Numbered from the stretch's first letter, positions 21,348 to 31,264 are shown. The stretch is DNA of 64,000 nt from Leishmania infantum JPCM5 (GCF_000002875.2 NC_009415.2:1404865-1468864); one strand, 5' to 3'. The notes: generated by a model from the sequence alone, not told the origin. A program made the numbers and translations.

Positions 21348-21950
21348 TCAGCTGCCCACAAGCGCCATCAGCCCCATACCCACCCACAGAGACACAAACA
21401 GCATGATCTTGTTCACCGTGCGGTGCCCCTGCCCATCGCAGCAGTAGTGCTTCACATCCGCCACAAAGTCACCAAGCAGCAGCGTGAAGGCGAGGTACAT
21501 CAGAATGCCGCCGATCCATAGCAGTCGTCCACAGCGACCACGTCCATGCGGCGCACATCGGCCCGCTTTCTTCCCTTTGGTCACCGCTCAGATAACGCAG
21601 CCAGCTGCAGGTGGATCACCTGCATCATCAGCACAGCAACCAGTGCAAACAGGAGCTGGTGTTGGTCGCATCTTTTAAGAAGGTCGTACATGCACTCCTA
21701 GTCGAACGCCTCCGCGCCAGCGTCGAGCAGGTGAGTCATCGACACGGGCAGCAGCACATCGGTCGTGGCTGTTTTGCCAACCGTGAAAGCGATGGGGTGG
21801 TCGAGTAACGCAGCTAAGTACTTTGTCATGATCGGCATTCCGTCACGGGCAACGACACGCACAGGATCAGGAATATAGCGTATAAGAGCCCCTCAGCAGA
21901 GTAAGCACCATTCACACTGCTTGACAAGAGCGCTTATCCCCTCCCTATGC
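21348..21950 (-). pseudogene. Third ZIP (LIT) copy, truncated and frameshifted
   Basis: The C-terminal part is well preserved: from a TGA at 21348-21350 up to about 21513 the DNA is nearly identical to the intact LIT genes, encoding YLAFTLLLGDFVADVKHYCC and the end ALVGS. Upstream of 21513 the sequence jumps to unrelated bases and then, at about 21600-21920, to a diverged version of the N-terminal half (segments 1-3; the DNA still aligns to the intact genes with many changes and in-frame interruptions). The central part, including the His-rich loop and the metal-site segments 4 and 5, is missing. It cannot encode a transporter. Confidence 0.8.
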
Positions 21951-23427
21951 TACAGCCAGCAGCTCCATCGAGATCTGAGCCGGCATTGCCGAGCTCAGCC
22001 GTTTGCGTGAAAAGCTGCGCTGGCTCCCGTGTAGCACTGGACCAACTACGAACACACCGACGCGCCATCGGCTGCACGCGGTGGAATGAAAGAGATGATA
22101 AATCAGAAAGAGACACCGCAGCAAAGAAATAGACGGAACGCACACTGTGCGCGGCGGTGGTGTGCTAGTGGATACCAAACGCCTTTACCAAGCCCTGTGG
22201 TGTCGCGAACGGTCACTCAAGATCTTCGAAGAAGCTTAGACGAAGAAGGCAAAGTCGTTCATATAAGAGAGAGAAGCGGTGACAAGTGCGTTTCCACGAG
22301 TCGGTGAGGGCGTGCTACGACCGCGTAACAACGCATGGTCGGAGACGCGCTCATCGATGATAATCAACAGGGGGGGAGGTTCCCCTTTTGCTGGCGAGAT
22401 ATCCGCTGCCGCATGGCAAAAGCACCGCACGCCGTTGAGGAGTAGCTTCTAGCTCTGCTGTACGCAAACGCACGCTGACGTACCCAAACTGCATGCCAAA
22501 TGGTACGACCCGCTCCCCTGTGCTTTGAGGAAGCCACAGCCGCCCTTCTTGCAGATTTCGCTGCGTGGGGGTCGTGCCCCTCGTCCATCGAACAAGGTAT
22601 GAATCGCTGTACATGAAAGCCCCCAATTCTGGCAAGCCCTCATCCATTTCTGGGCATAGAGCACCTTCTCTGCATGATTCTGCCGCACCGTGAGTGCGGC
22701 ATGCACACTAATGCTGAGCTTGTAAGCGCGTGCTCTCGCCATCCAGGAGCGCCAACCTCCTCCATCGCCACACTAAGAAGATTGTGCTGCGAGTCGAATG
22801 CAGCAGAGGGGTCCTCGAAGGCGTCAAAGAACGCTGCCGTCACGGAGATAGCATCGTATGTGCTGAGAGCAGTCCTCAGCGACGGCACAGGGGCTGGAAA
22901 AGCAAAAGGAGTAGCGAATCCCCTCGACGTCAGCAGGGCAGAGGTGTTGGAGTTGCAAGGTCCAAAGCGGGGACCATTCCTCTGCAGCGTCGCTGTTACA
23001 CGTGGAGTGAAGGGCACTGCGTTTCAATGCTTGAGAGTGCCACAAGAATGTGAATCGAGCCAAGAAGGCGGGGGAATGATTGGGTGTAGCAGCGCACAAA
23101 GAAAGATAGGCGACACCTCATAATACGCAGCAGCGAGAAGGTGAAACAACATAGCGCAGGCCTTTCAGAAAACCCCCTTATCGGACTTCTCCGACAACTC
23201 CCTCGCTAAAGTACTCCGAAGCGATGACGGCCGGCGCCTCGTGAACCGATGGCTATCAAAAAGCTTCATTCCGGTGATGCGACAAGATGCCCATGCGCAG
23301 GCATACGTGTCATCCTCGTGTTTCCCTTGTCGTCGCCCGCGCAGCCCGAAAATACGCGAGCCATCGCATACGTGGAAAAGTACACCTCCACTCTATTCAG
23401 CGAAAGAAAGCAAAGAGACCAGCACGG
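21951..23427. other. Intergenic region between ZIP relic and BTB/SPRY gene
   Basis: No intact gene. It holds the possible relic at 22351-23017 and the 3' UTR of the BTB/SPRY gene. Confidence 0.5.
22351..23017 (-). pseudogene. Possible frameshifted relic of unknown family
   Basis: Two minus-strand frames abut near 22645. The upstream piece (23017-22640) reads STYDAISVTAAFFDAF and further protein-like sequence. The downstream piece (22647-22351) reads LGAFMYSDSYLVRWTRGTT and VVPFGMQFGYVSVRLRTAE. They are in different frames and together could be one eroded gene of about 220 codons. I do not recognise the family, and neither piece is long enough to exclude chance. Confidence 0.3.
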
Positions 23428-24444
23428 CTACGTTGGCACGATGGTCACCTGAGAGCTCCGGGCGGCAATGGAGCTAAAGGCATACTGGCGCCCTGCCGGC
23501 AAGCGCTCCATCGCCACGCAGTACTCTCCATTCACAACCCAGCGGACAATGCGCTCATCGGCGTCAAAGATGATGCGTATGATCGCGCCAGCCGGGAACG
23601 GGAGCCCCGTCTCGACCACCCGCGGCTCGCCAAGGTAGAAGGACAGCTTGCCGTCGTTCCAATAGAACGCACCGTTGTTGCCGTCATGCGGCGGCGTGAC
23701 CGGCTCCTCCGCAGAGCCGACGTTTGAGCTAATCATCCCGACAGCCACACGATCACACTGGGAAACGCTGAAGTCGATGTGATGCTGGCCCGTGCTGAAG
23801 AAATCGCTCGCGACACCCAGCACGGCATCGGAGATCAGCTTTGAGTTGTGCAGGGGATTGCGAAAGTAGTACTGCGACGATGTAATGTGGAACCGGGAGT
23901 TCCACAAGCCTGACAAGCCGTAGTACGCGGCCTCCTCACGGCACGAGTCCATCCATTCCTCTGGAATCGCGTTCTTGTATCCACGTAGGAGATTGAGCAG
24001 CATGCCGAAGAGTCGCGCATTTCTTTCCGGGATCGAAACGACAGCGTCAGTCATCGTCTCGTCGTTGCCATCACGAGAGCGCTTGCGGCCACGGGCACTC
24101 GCGTCTGCAGCCCCCTTAGCAGATGACGTACTACAGAAGTGCAGCCTTGCAAGGGAAAACAGCAGCGAGCCAGGGTCCTTCTCCAACAGCGCGCGCGACA
24201 CAGCAAAGTCCTTGCCGCCGACGCAAAAGGAAACTACCGATGGAACATGCGATGGTAGCCTCGACAACCCCTCGTATCTCCGCTTCAGGTGCGCACAGAG
24301 CTCTGCCAGCGAGTCCGACTCACGCCTGAACCCCACACCCGAGCTCAGCAGTGGGCGAGAGATCAGCGACGACGACACACCACGAGCCGCCGTCGTAGAA
24401 AAGGTGTTCGCAACAGCCGCCGGCGGTTCCTCGTCCGAATCCAT
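23428..24444 (-). CDS. BTB/POZ (T1-type) plus SPRY-domain protein (338 aa)
   Basis: Residues about 69-175 form a BTB/T1 tetramerisation-like domain (VSFCVGGKDFAVSRALLEKD is the diagnostic first strand and helix, as in KCTD proteins), interrupted by a basic insert RGRKRSR at 118-124 that could act as a nuclear signal. Residues about 215-335 resemble a SPRY/B30.2 fold (HHIDFSVSQCDRVAVGMIS, FYWNDGKLSFYLGEP, IIFDADERIVRWVVNGEY). BTB-SPRY proteins elsewhere are often Cullin-3 adaptors, so a ubiquitin-ligase substrate receptor role is a reasonable inference, but no partner is visible. The start is uncertain: in-frame ATGs at 24513 and 24498 lie closer to the pyrimidine tract. I use 24444, where the acidic MDSDEEPP sequence begins. 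Confidence 0.75.
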   Translation of the reverse strand: MDSDEEPPAAVANTFSTTAARGVSSSLISRPLLSSGVGFRRESDSLAELCAHLKRRYEGLSRLPSHVPSVVSFCVGGKDFAVSRALLEKDPGSLLFSLARLHFCSTSSAKGAADASARGRKRSRDGNDETMTDAVVSIPERNARLFGMLLNLLRGYKNAIPEEWMDSCREEAAYYGLSGLWNSRFHITSSQYYFRNPLHNSKLISDAVLGVASDFFSTGQHHIDFSVSQCDRVAVGMISSNVGSAEEPVTPPHDGNNGAFYWNDGKLSFYLGEPRVVETGLPFPAGAIIRIIFDADERIVRWVVNGEYCVAMERLPAGRQYAFSSIAARSSQVTIVPT

Positions 24445-25152
24445 GCCGTAAATCAGCGGGCCCACAATACGAACGACAATGATCGACTGAAGCCCCATAC
24501 AGCTGCCGCCCATGCGACTCACAGGTCCCACCACCTCAGTACACCCAGAGGGGAAAGGGCCAGAGGGGAGCGAGAAACAAAAGCAAGCAGATATCAAAAG
24601 AAGGTTTTCGTTCTAAGCGCAACTTCGCCTCGCTCGCTTTACCAACTTAAGACTAAAAAAGACGACGGGTACTGTTGTCACGCCAGCACTAACGAGCTCC
24701 CCCCACTAAAGAGACGCACGCTGTGAAGGACAAGAGCAAATGGGAGAACGAGAAGAGTCGACAACCGCGGAGGGAGACGTCAACATAAAAAGTCATGCAT
24801 GGTTCGCTGATGCGGAGGCTGTCCTGACAAGGCCACTGCCCGGCGAGGGACCAGCAGTGCAGCACAGGTACGAGATGCGGCCGCCTATGCATTCGGCACG
24901 AGGCGCGGGGATGGCCCTCTGCGGTGTCCTCCCGAATTCTCCGAGGCTTCGCCTCGTTTACGCTGATTTGCATCGAGAGAGGAGCGCCCTTTTGTAAAAC
25001 AGCCGGCGAAGGAAATAAGAGACGTCTACAAGCACCGGCGCACGGCACACAAACACGCGCGCGAAATGAGTAGAAATCGAAATACGGCCGTTTAGGGGGC
25101 GGCACCACCGATAATATCGCCGCTCTCGCATACACCGCAGGCCTTTGCGGCA
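24445..25152. other. Intergenic region between BTB/SPRY and M16 peptidase genes
   Basis: It holds the pyrimidine-rich leader of the BTB/SPRY gene (minus strand, about 24540-24600) and the 3' UTR of the peptidase. Nothing else is seen. Confidence 0.5.
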
Positions 25153-28100
25153 TCAATAGGCGTTGCACTTGACAAGGCAAAGTCCGTGCTGATACTCGAG
25201 GGCAGAAGCATAAGAGGTAATCTCGACACAGCTGCTGCCATCCGAAAAGGTAGGCAGCGTCAGCGGCTCAGTGTCCTCTGATGCGTCCCCTGGCGCGTCG
25301 TCGCTGTCCTCCTGCCTCGACCGCACGCTCGGCAGAGGAACGCGGCGGTTGCCTGGCTCAGCGAGCACATCGGCGGCAACGGTGCGAGCGTTATTGATGC
25401 ACAGCGCCAACGCACGAGACTCGCTGCGATTGTTAAAGAAGTAATTGCGGAGGTGCGACTTTACATCCTCCGCGGTGATGGCCAAGAGAGCGGCAATCGT
25501 CCGCTGCCGACTTTCAAACTTCGACAGGCTGACATACTCACCCTCAAGGCGCTTGACATCGCCCTCGACAGAGTCGGGCACCTTCTCCAGAGCCGCGATA
25601 AGACCCCTCTTCACCTTCTCGACCTCCTCGGCGGAGCACACCGTGTCCAGCTGCGCCTCCACAGCAGACAAGAAGGCGACAATGCGGGAGAGCAGGTATA
25701 CGCAGTCCACATCCTTCAGTGCACTCTGCACCACGAAGAGTGCGTGCGCTGTGCAGTAGTCGACACTGCTTTCAGCAAACACAACGTAGCCCAATGCCTC
25801 CCGCGTGCGCAGCACGTTGAAGAAAGAGGAGCTGATGAGCTTCATTGCGGTGTCTGTGAGCGCCATCACGCGCGGAGTGGCCTCGCCGATGATGACGTCG
25901 ACGACAACAGCCGCGTTCGGGTCGGCCGGGTTCGATGGTGGCATTGAGAGGACATCGAAGGAGCAGAGCACGCTCTCGTTTGCTTTCCCATCTCCAGCAC
26001 GTGGGCCGTATGTGTCGCGCACACGTGGTATGGTCTCCTTCAGCGGGATTGGAATGGTTAACGTCCCCAGGAGGTCCTCCAGCCGACCAACCAGCATTTC
26101 GCGCACATCCTGTATGGAGAGCACGTTCCCTGCAACGAAGCACTCGAGCAGGAGACCACTCTCCAAGTACTGCTTCACAAAGGTGCAGTAGCCCTCGTAC
26201 GTGGCGGCAGACTCGCACGCAATCATCTCGTTAAACAAGTAGTACGTGTGCCGCGTCGCTTTCTTCTGTGTCTCGTGGAGAACTTTGTAAGGCTGCGCCA
26301 TCCCCACGTTCTTGAGCTTCTGCACGCCTGTCTCCAGGTACGTCGCGTACTCCTCCGCAGTACCCTGGAGCACCTCCATGGACAGCCCCTTGCGCACTAC
26401 GGCGAAGAAAAACTCGTACAGCTTCTGCGACGGGCCCTCCACAGCAAAGCCCAGCCCCGTTGGCGAGAAGATCACCTCATTCGTGAGCGACGCTAGCATC
26501 GCGTAGTAGGCCATCTCCGTGAGTGCGTTGGACAGTATGCCGTGCATGACGCGCGTGTACAGCCGGTTCAGCGGGCTCGCGGACGCAACGGGTGAGAGAA
26601 CGTTGCACCGCAGCGCCATCTTGAAGGTGCTGTGGTGCCCGGCATCCTTCCTCACATATGTCACGGCGTGCGGGGAGGCGATCTCGTCCACCGCCTCCTC
26701 AGCGGCCGGCGGGTAAATTGTGAAGTCTGTGGCGATGAAGGGGTTCGTGGACGGCAACGCCAGCTCCGGCGGATACGGCCCGCTGATGAGACTCTGCCAC
26801 CGCGCCTCGTGCTCCTCCGGTATCTTAACCGTCTGGTACAGCGCCCTGTGAAAGCGCGAGACGTTGCTGACCCGCACCTGGGCGAAGGCCGGCAGCGAGA
26901 GAAACAGCTCCTCAGCCGACGCGTTACTCTCACTCGCTTGCTCCGTCTCCTCTGCGGTCTCCTCCTCGGCACTCTGGCTGTCCTCGTCATCCTCCTCGTC
27001 ATGCTGCTGTGCATGGCTCTCCACGGGGTTTCCCTCCGCCGGCGTGGCGCCGGTGGCTGCATCGATCGGCATATCTCCCCACTGCATGACCATCACGCAG
27101 TTCTGCGGTGTCAGCTGACGCACATAGGCCAGAACCGCCTCCATATCGTCCTCGAGCACCACGTTGCCGCCGATCCAGCAGTGCTCCAGGTCCGTGGCGT
27201 TGGCGTTCTGCGCAAGCGCGACGCAGTGGTTCGCCGGCGAGCCAGCGTCAACGCTCTCAAAGAAGAGGCGCTCCTCCGCCTTCATCCCCTTGTACACCTC
27301 AGCGTCCACGCCATGCGCAATGGACTGGCCAATGCCCTGGTAGAGCAGGTCCACCACCTTCAGCGCGTTCCGGAACCCCTCCACTGTGAGTGTGACAGAG
27401 GCATCCAGGACTTCAAAGTCATCGTCCACGCGGTGGGAGCCGGCCAGCATGCCTGTCGCCCAGTTGCGCTTCTTCAGCACCCCGAGCACGGAGGTGTCGC
27501 ACTCATGCCCGAGGAGGTGGGCAATGTACGCCGACGGCGTTGTGCGCCACGCCGACGACGGCGACCGCACCGCCCACATCAGTCGCAGCTCACGCATCTT
27601 CTGCACCGTGCGCACGTTGGTCCATGATCCGAGCGCGGCACTGGTGAACAGATGCTCGCCGGCCTCGAGGAAGGAAAAGCGCGGAACGGCCCCCTGCTTC
27701 ATCCGCGCGAGCGGCCCCTCGATGAGGCTCAGCACCTCGTCGGCTGATCGCATGCTCACCACCACAATCGTCGCTCCATCCGCCAAGTAGTAGCGGGAGT
27801 GGAACGTTTTGAGCGACTCGCGCACGTCGATTCCCCGTCGCTGCGGCTCGTCCCGCAGGGTGGTGAGGTTGCCATTGCCGTAGCGGCTGCGTGGGTGCTT
27901 AGGGTTGCAGAAGTCACGGATCAGCTCGTCGAGACGCCAGTAGTCGCTATTGTGGTTCTTCTCGTCCTCGCTGTGCACCGCGTTCACCTCCCGGGCCACC
28001 GCACCGGGACTGAAGCTGGGAGACGCGAAGAACTCCACAAACCGCTCTAGCGCCCCCTCGAGGCTGCCATCGCTGACGCTGAAGTAGTACACCGTATCGC

Positions 28101-28395
28101 AGTCTTCGGTGAAGGCGTTGGTGAGGCCGCTTGCTTTGGACACGAAACTGTCGAACTCGTCCTCCTTGGGGAACTTCTCTGTTCCCATAAAGAGCATGTG
28201 CTCGCAGAAGTGCGCCAGTCCAGGCAGCTCTACGGGGTCGTTCAGCTGGCCTGCACGAATGCACATGGCCGCCGCCGGCATTTTCGCGTTCGCATCCTGC
28301 ACGATGACGCACTTGACGCCGTTGCTCAGGACATAGCCAGAGTACTTCGCGCGGATTACCGCTGGTGTGATTATGTGCTGGGCGACGCTTGCCAT
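25153..28395 (-). CDS. M16-family zinc metallopeptidase, insulin-degrading-enzyme-like (1080 aa)
   Basis: Large inverzincin (pitrilysin clan, subfamily M16A). The inverted zinc motif HxxEH is at residues 62-66 (HFCEH) within a typical LAHFCEHMLFMGTEKFP context, and the third ligand is Glu143 in AVHSEDEKN, 77 residues after His66, the same spacing as in human insulin-degrading enzyme. The four-domain clamshell length fits. An acidic Glu/Asp-rich insert lies at about residues 480-520. The family cleaves small unfolded peptides inside a closed chamber; the location is probably cytosolic because no presequence remains once the correct start is used. The frame extends to 28569 but an AG at 28440-28441 after a pyrimidine tract points to the ATG at 28395. 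Confidence 0.9.
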   Translation of the reverse strand: MASVAQHIITPAVIRAKYSGYVLSNGVKCVIVQDANAKMPAAAMCIRAGQLNDPVELPGLAHFCEHMLFMGTEKFPKEDEFDSFVSKASGLTNAFTEDCDTVYYFSVSDGSLEGALERFVEFFASPSFSPGAVAREVNAVHSEDEKNHNSDYWRLDELIRDFCNPKHPRSRYGNGNLTTLRDEPQRRGIDVRESLKTFHSRYYLADGATIVVVSMRSADEVLSLIEGPLARMKQGAVPRFSFLEAGEHLFTSAALGSWTNVRTVQKMRELRLMWAVRSPSSAWRTTPSAYIAHLLGHECDTSVLGVLKKRNWATGMLAGSHRVDDDFEVLDASVTLTVEGFRNALKVVDLLYQGIGQSIAHGVDAEVYKGMKAEERLFFESVDAGSPANHCVALAQNANATDLEHCWIGGNVVLEDDMEAVLAYVRQLTPQNCVMVMQWGDMPIDAATGATPAEGNPVESHAQQHDEEDDEDSQSAEEETAEETEQASESNASAEELFLSLPAFAQVRVSNVSRFHRALYQTVKIPEEHEARWQSLISGPYPPELALPSTNPFIATDFTIYPPAAEEAVDEIASPHAVTYVRKDAGHHSTFKMALRCNVLSPVASASPLNRLYTRVMHGILSNALTEMAYYAMLASLTNEVIFSPTGLGFAVEGPSQKLYEFFFAVVRKGLSMEVLQGTAEEYATYLETGVQKLKNVGMAQPYKVLHETQKKATRHTYYLFNEMIACESAATYEGYCTFVKQYLESGLLLECFVAGNVLSIQDVREMLVGRLEDLLGTLTIPIPLKETIPRVRDTYGPRAGDGKANESVLCSFDVLSMPPSNPADPNAAVVVDVIIGEATPRVMALTDTAMKLISSSFFNVLRTREALGYVVFAESSVDYCTAHALFVVQSALKDVDCVYLLSRIVAFLSAVEAQLDTVCSAEEVEKVKRGLIAALEKVPDSVEGDVKRLEGEYVSLSKFESRQRTIAALLAITAEDVKSHLRNYFFNNRSESRALALCINNARTVAADVLAEPGNRRVPLPSVRSRQEDSDDAPGDASEDTEPLTLPTFSDGSSCVEITSYASALEYQHGLCLVKCNAY

Positions 28396-28957
28396 TGCCG
28401 CTTGTCGCGCTGGGTGGGTGCAGGCGAGGCAACACGAGCCTGTGATTTGTGTCAACGTGGAAAACGAACCGCAAGAGGAACGTGGATTTGAAAGGCAGAG
28501 CGTGAAAGATAAGATGGGCTGGGGAAGCGCGACGGCAGTTGCCATGGAAGTAGAGTGAGTTAGTAGCAACGAGGAAGAGGCTGCGTCACATAAGAAAGGG
28601 ATTGAGAGACAGTCGTAGAGAGGCTCTAAGGCTTCCGCGAACCGGGACTTTGGTTTGCCCTACCACCCATCAGCCGCTTGCATGTGTGTATCAGTGAGAA
28701 GTGGAGAAGCTAAGCAGGCCGCTGTGAAAAAGGTAGCTGGCAGGACTCCAACAAGGAGCCTGTCGTCGTATCTTGTATTCCTCTGTGTCTCAGGGGGCCC
28801 AGGAAAGAGATTTTTCCTTGGTTCTTCTGTAAGGACGTTCTGTTTCTGCACTGCAACCAAGTCCCTGATGACGAGAGACACCTCAGCGTCGCATAGGGTT
28901 CCAGTACCCCCCCACCCTATCCCTGCCAATGCAGAGCAACATCAGGTGGTGGCAGGG
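28396..28957. other. Intergenic region upstream of the M16 peptidase
   Basis: Contains the peptidase leader and spacer; no gene is seen. Confidence 0.5.
28440..28441 (-). promoter_or_regulatory. Probable trans-splice acceptor (AG) for the M16 peptidase
   Basis: The coding strand reads a pyrimidine-rich stretch and then ACAAATCACAG. This is the first AG after the tract and places the 5' end of the mRNA 45 nt before the ATG at 28395. It rules out the longer start. Confidence 0.5.
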
Positions 28958-29219
28958 TCAAGCTCCTGCGATGTGGGGAGGTCCGAGTGATGTATCGCTG
29001 CTGATGTCGGCGCTCAGGTCCTCGATGGTGTTGCGCAGGAGCGACCACTGGCGTTGCACATTCTTTTACCACACATGTGATGGGCAGAGTGCCAACATGA
29101 TTTGAACGTACTCCATCGGGCCCTCATACTGCCCACTGGTGAAGGGAGCCTATGCCACCCCGAGGAACACACCGTGTGGCTACCAGCACAATGAGAACGG
29201 CTGTGTGGTGACCTGCGAG
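28958..29219 (-). pseudogene. Relic of an unidentified gene with three in-frame stops
   Basis: One minus-strand frame reads like protein across 260 bp: TTQPFSLCW, stop, PHGVFLGVA, stop, APFTSGQYEGPMEYVQIMLA and LCPSHVW, stop, KNVQRQWSLLRNTIEDLS to ADISSDTSLG, ending at a TGA at 28958-28960. Codon use and amino-acid composition are those of a Leishmania gene, and the three stops (TAG, TAG, TAA) break it. The family is not recognised. The N-terminal part may continue in other frames toward 29360. Confidence 0.45.
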
Positions 29220-29580
29220 GCAGATGATTAGTAAAGCTTGAAGTAGCGGCCATGTTCTCAGAAAGCCAAGTCGGCGCATCGCTGTAACGCAGGCGTTCAG
29301 CGCTGCTTGGCACCACGCGATGGGGCCTGTGACAAGCTGGGGGCTTGAGTGGAATTGCGCGCATTCCTTATGGCAGAAAGAAAACGTTGGAGAAAGAAAT
29401 CACCACCGTAATCGCCTGCACAGGCCCGCAGAGGCGCCTGTACTCCACAAGCGCGTTGCCACGACAGGCACGCCCCGAGACCGACAGCGAGCTGCGGTGT
29501 CGAGCACCAAAGAAACTTCTGTTGCGTCCGACAAGAGGGCATCCGGGCATGTGGAAGAAACGCATAACTGAGCAGGACTC
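29220..29580. other. Intergenic region downstream of the J-protein gene
   Basis: 3' UTR of the J-protein gene, with possible continuation of the relic. No intact gene. Confidence 0.4.
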
Positions 29581-30234
29581 TCACCTGTACGACAACGGGT
29601 CCTTCAGGTGCGTGCTCGCGCCACTTTCGGCCCACTTGTATTCCACCTCCTCATCCGCGTGAACGGAGCCGCTGCTGCAGCCATTCGCAGCATTAGCGAG
29701 GGACTGTTCAAACGGCGTCTCCTGGTTGCCAACGGCGTCGAGGGGCAGACACCCGTCCGATCGCTCTTGATCTAGCACCGTCTCGTGGCGCCCGCCGTTC
29801 CTTGTGACCGGGAGAAGGAAGAACAGCGAAACGCGAACAAATATAAAGAGAAAGCAGCCAATCATGAAGAAGCGCATGTATTTCTCGGTGTCGCCGGAGA
29901 CATAGCCATCCGTCGTCGAGCCCGGCTGCTCGTAGACGTACATACGCATCTTTGGATCCCTCCAGCCCCCTCTGTTTTGCTCTTCCGCTTTCTGTTGCTG
30001 CTGAGCGCTATACTTCCATTTGCCATCCTTGACAGCCTCGTACGCCTCGTTCACCGCCGCAAATCGCGCTGCGTTACCCTCTGCCCCGCTATCTGGGTGG
30101 AACCGTAGTGCCAAACGGTGATACGCCTTCTTGATTTCGTCTTTGGTGGCGTCCGGCTTTACGCCGAGAATCTTGTACGGGTCAAACGGGCCGGCGCCCA
30201 CAGCACCCAGCAAGCGCCGTGAGAGGCGGAGCAT
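29581..30234 (-). CDS. Membrane-anchored DnaJ-domain protein (217 aa)
   Basis: Type III (class C) J-protein. The J domain occupies residues about 17-75: DPYKILGVKPDATKDEIKKA leads into helix II, then YHRLALRFHPDSG with the essential His46-Pro47-Asp48, then FAAVNEAYEAVKDG. The first 15 residues (MLRLSRRLLGAVGAG) are basic and hydrophobic, like a short mitochondrial presequence. One strong membrane segment spans residues 122-143. It would recruit and stimulate an Hsp70 at a membrane, most likely mitochondrial, but the compartment is inference. No zinc-finger or C-terminal peptide-binding domains are present. Confidence 0.88.
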   Translation of the reverse strand: MLRLSRRLLGAVGAGPFDPYKILGVKPDATKDEIKKAYHRLALRFHPDSGAEGNAARFAAVNEAYEAVKDGKWKYSAQQQQKAEEQNRGGWRDPKMRMYVYEQPGSTTDGYVSGDTEKYMRFFMIGCFLFIFVRVSLFFLLPVTRNGGRHETVLDQERSDGCLPLDAVGNQETPFEQSLANAANGCSSGSVHADEEVEYKWAESGASTHLKDPLSYR

Positions 30235-30694
30235 GCTTGCTAGCCGGTGTGTGCTCTACGGCCCGTGAACGTTCAACTGCGCACAGCAACGAAAACGTTG
30301 GCCAGTTCTGGTGGTGCGCGTGGTTGTGTCGCAGTCACCCAACGGGGGCGAGAAGTGATCAAGCAGGGGAGCAACAAAAAAAGAGGGACGAAAAGAGCAA
30401 TGAGGCGCACGCAGGAGAAGGAGGGAGACTGGAGGAGCTCGGCACCAGAAGCAGCAACGGTCACCGGAAAGGGGTCACAGAGAGTGAAAAACACTACTTG
30501 ATTCGCAGAGGTTCAAAAGGTGGCGCGAAGCAACCACCTCCGCTGCAAGTGGCGAAATCGGTGAAAACGCCGGCTAGCCTTGACAGGCAGCGTTGGGTAC
30601 GACTCAGCTGCGGGAAGGTGTAGTGCGCTCATCGAAAAGAACAACGAAATTGCCTCACGCGGTCAGTTCATGTATTTTTTTGCTTTGTGGTTCG
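30235..30694. other. Intergenic region between ATG10-like and J-protein genes
   Basis: Purine-rich on the plus strand at 30355-30440, i.e. pyrimidine-rich on the coding strand, matching a splice signal for the J-protein gene. No gene is seen. Confidence 0.5.
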
Positions 30695-31261
30695 TCATGT
30701 ACGTGCTGTATCGAAATTGCCGCCCGCACGCGGTACAAGCAGCGGCGCAAAAGGGAAGTAGTCGGACATGGCGCGCAGAAAGACGCTGAGTATGTCGCCT
30801 TGTTCACCGTCGTATCGTCTGCAAAGTAGCAGGTTTTCTGTGTCGCAGGGGTGTACAAGCCACATGTACTGACCCAGCTCCTGGTTCCATGAGAAGCTCA
30901 CGAGCGGTCGACGCAACGCCCCCGCCACATCGGCCGGTTCCACAGTCGACGGTGCGTTTACAAACGTCAGATTCGGCACCGCCATCCGCAGACCCTCGAG
31001 GCTCGTGACGGTAGAGTTGTAGAAGCCCAACTGTGGGACAGCGAAGTCGGCGTTGAAAAGGACACACACTGTGATGAGGACCGCGCTTGCGGGCCCCTCA
31101 AATGAGCTACACACATTGTATGTCGCCTCCAGCCATTCCACAGGTGCCCCCAAAGGGTCGCGCTTCGATCGGAGCTCCCACGGTGAGTCTGCGCACCGTT
31201 GGCGTGCGAACTGTGCGAAGCTTGCTCGTGTGCAGTGCACCGAAGCAGTGTCCGTTTTCAT
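30695..31261 (-). CDS. ATG10: ATG10-like E2 conjugating enzyme for ATG12 (188 aa)
   Basis: Autophagy E2-like enzyme of the Atg3/Atg10 family (PF03987), which passes ATG12 from ATG7 to ATG5. The diagnostic His-Pro-Cys active site is at residues 137-139 (WLVHPCDTENLL), with catalytic Cys139. It follows a conserved strand, PLVSFSWNQELGQYMW, that parallels the EHPILGQPFFVLHPC region of animal ATG10. The tail FLRAMSDYFPFAPLLVP matches the helix and loop after the active site. Overall similarity is low, so the call rests on the HPC region and length (animal ATG10 is about 220 aa). The frame opens at 31360, but a CT-rich run ends with AG at 31265-31266 just 3 nt before the ATG at 31261. I recall that ATG10 was assigned to chromosome 31 in Leishmania major; I cannot check it here. 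Confidence 0.75.
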   Translation of the reverse strand: MKTDTASVHCTRASFAQFARQRCADSPWELRSKRDPLGAPVEWLEATYNVCSSFEGPASAVLITVCVLFNADFAVPQLGFYNSTVTSLEGLRMAVPNLTFVNAPSTVEPADVAGALRRPLVSFSWNQELGQYMWLVHPCDTENLLLCRRYDGEQGDILSVFLRAMSDYFPFAPLLVPRAGGNFDTART

Positions 31262-31264
31262 CGT

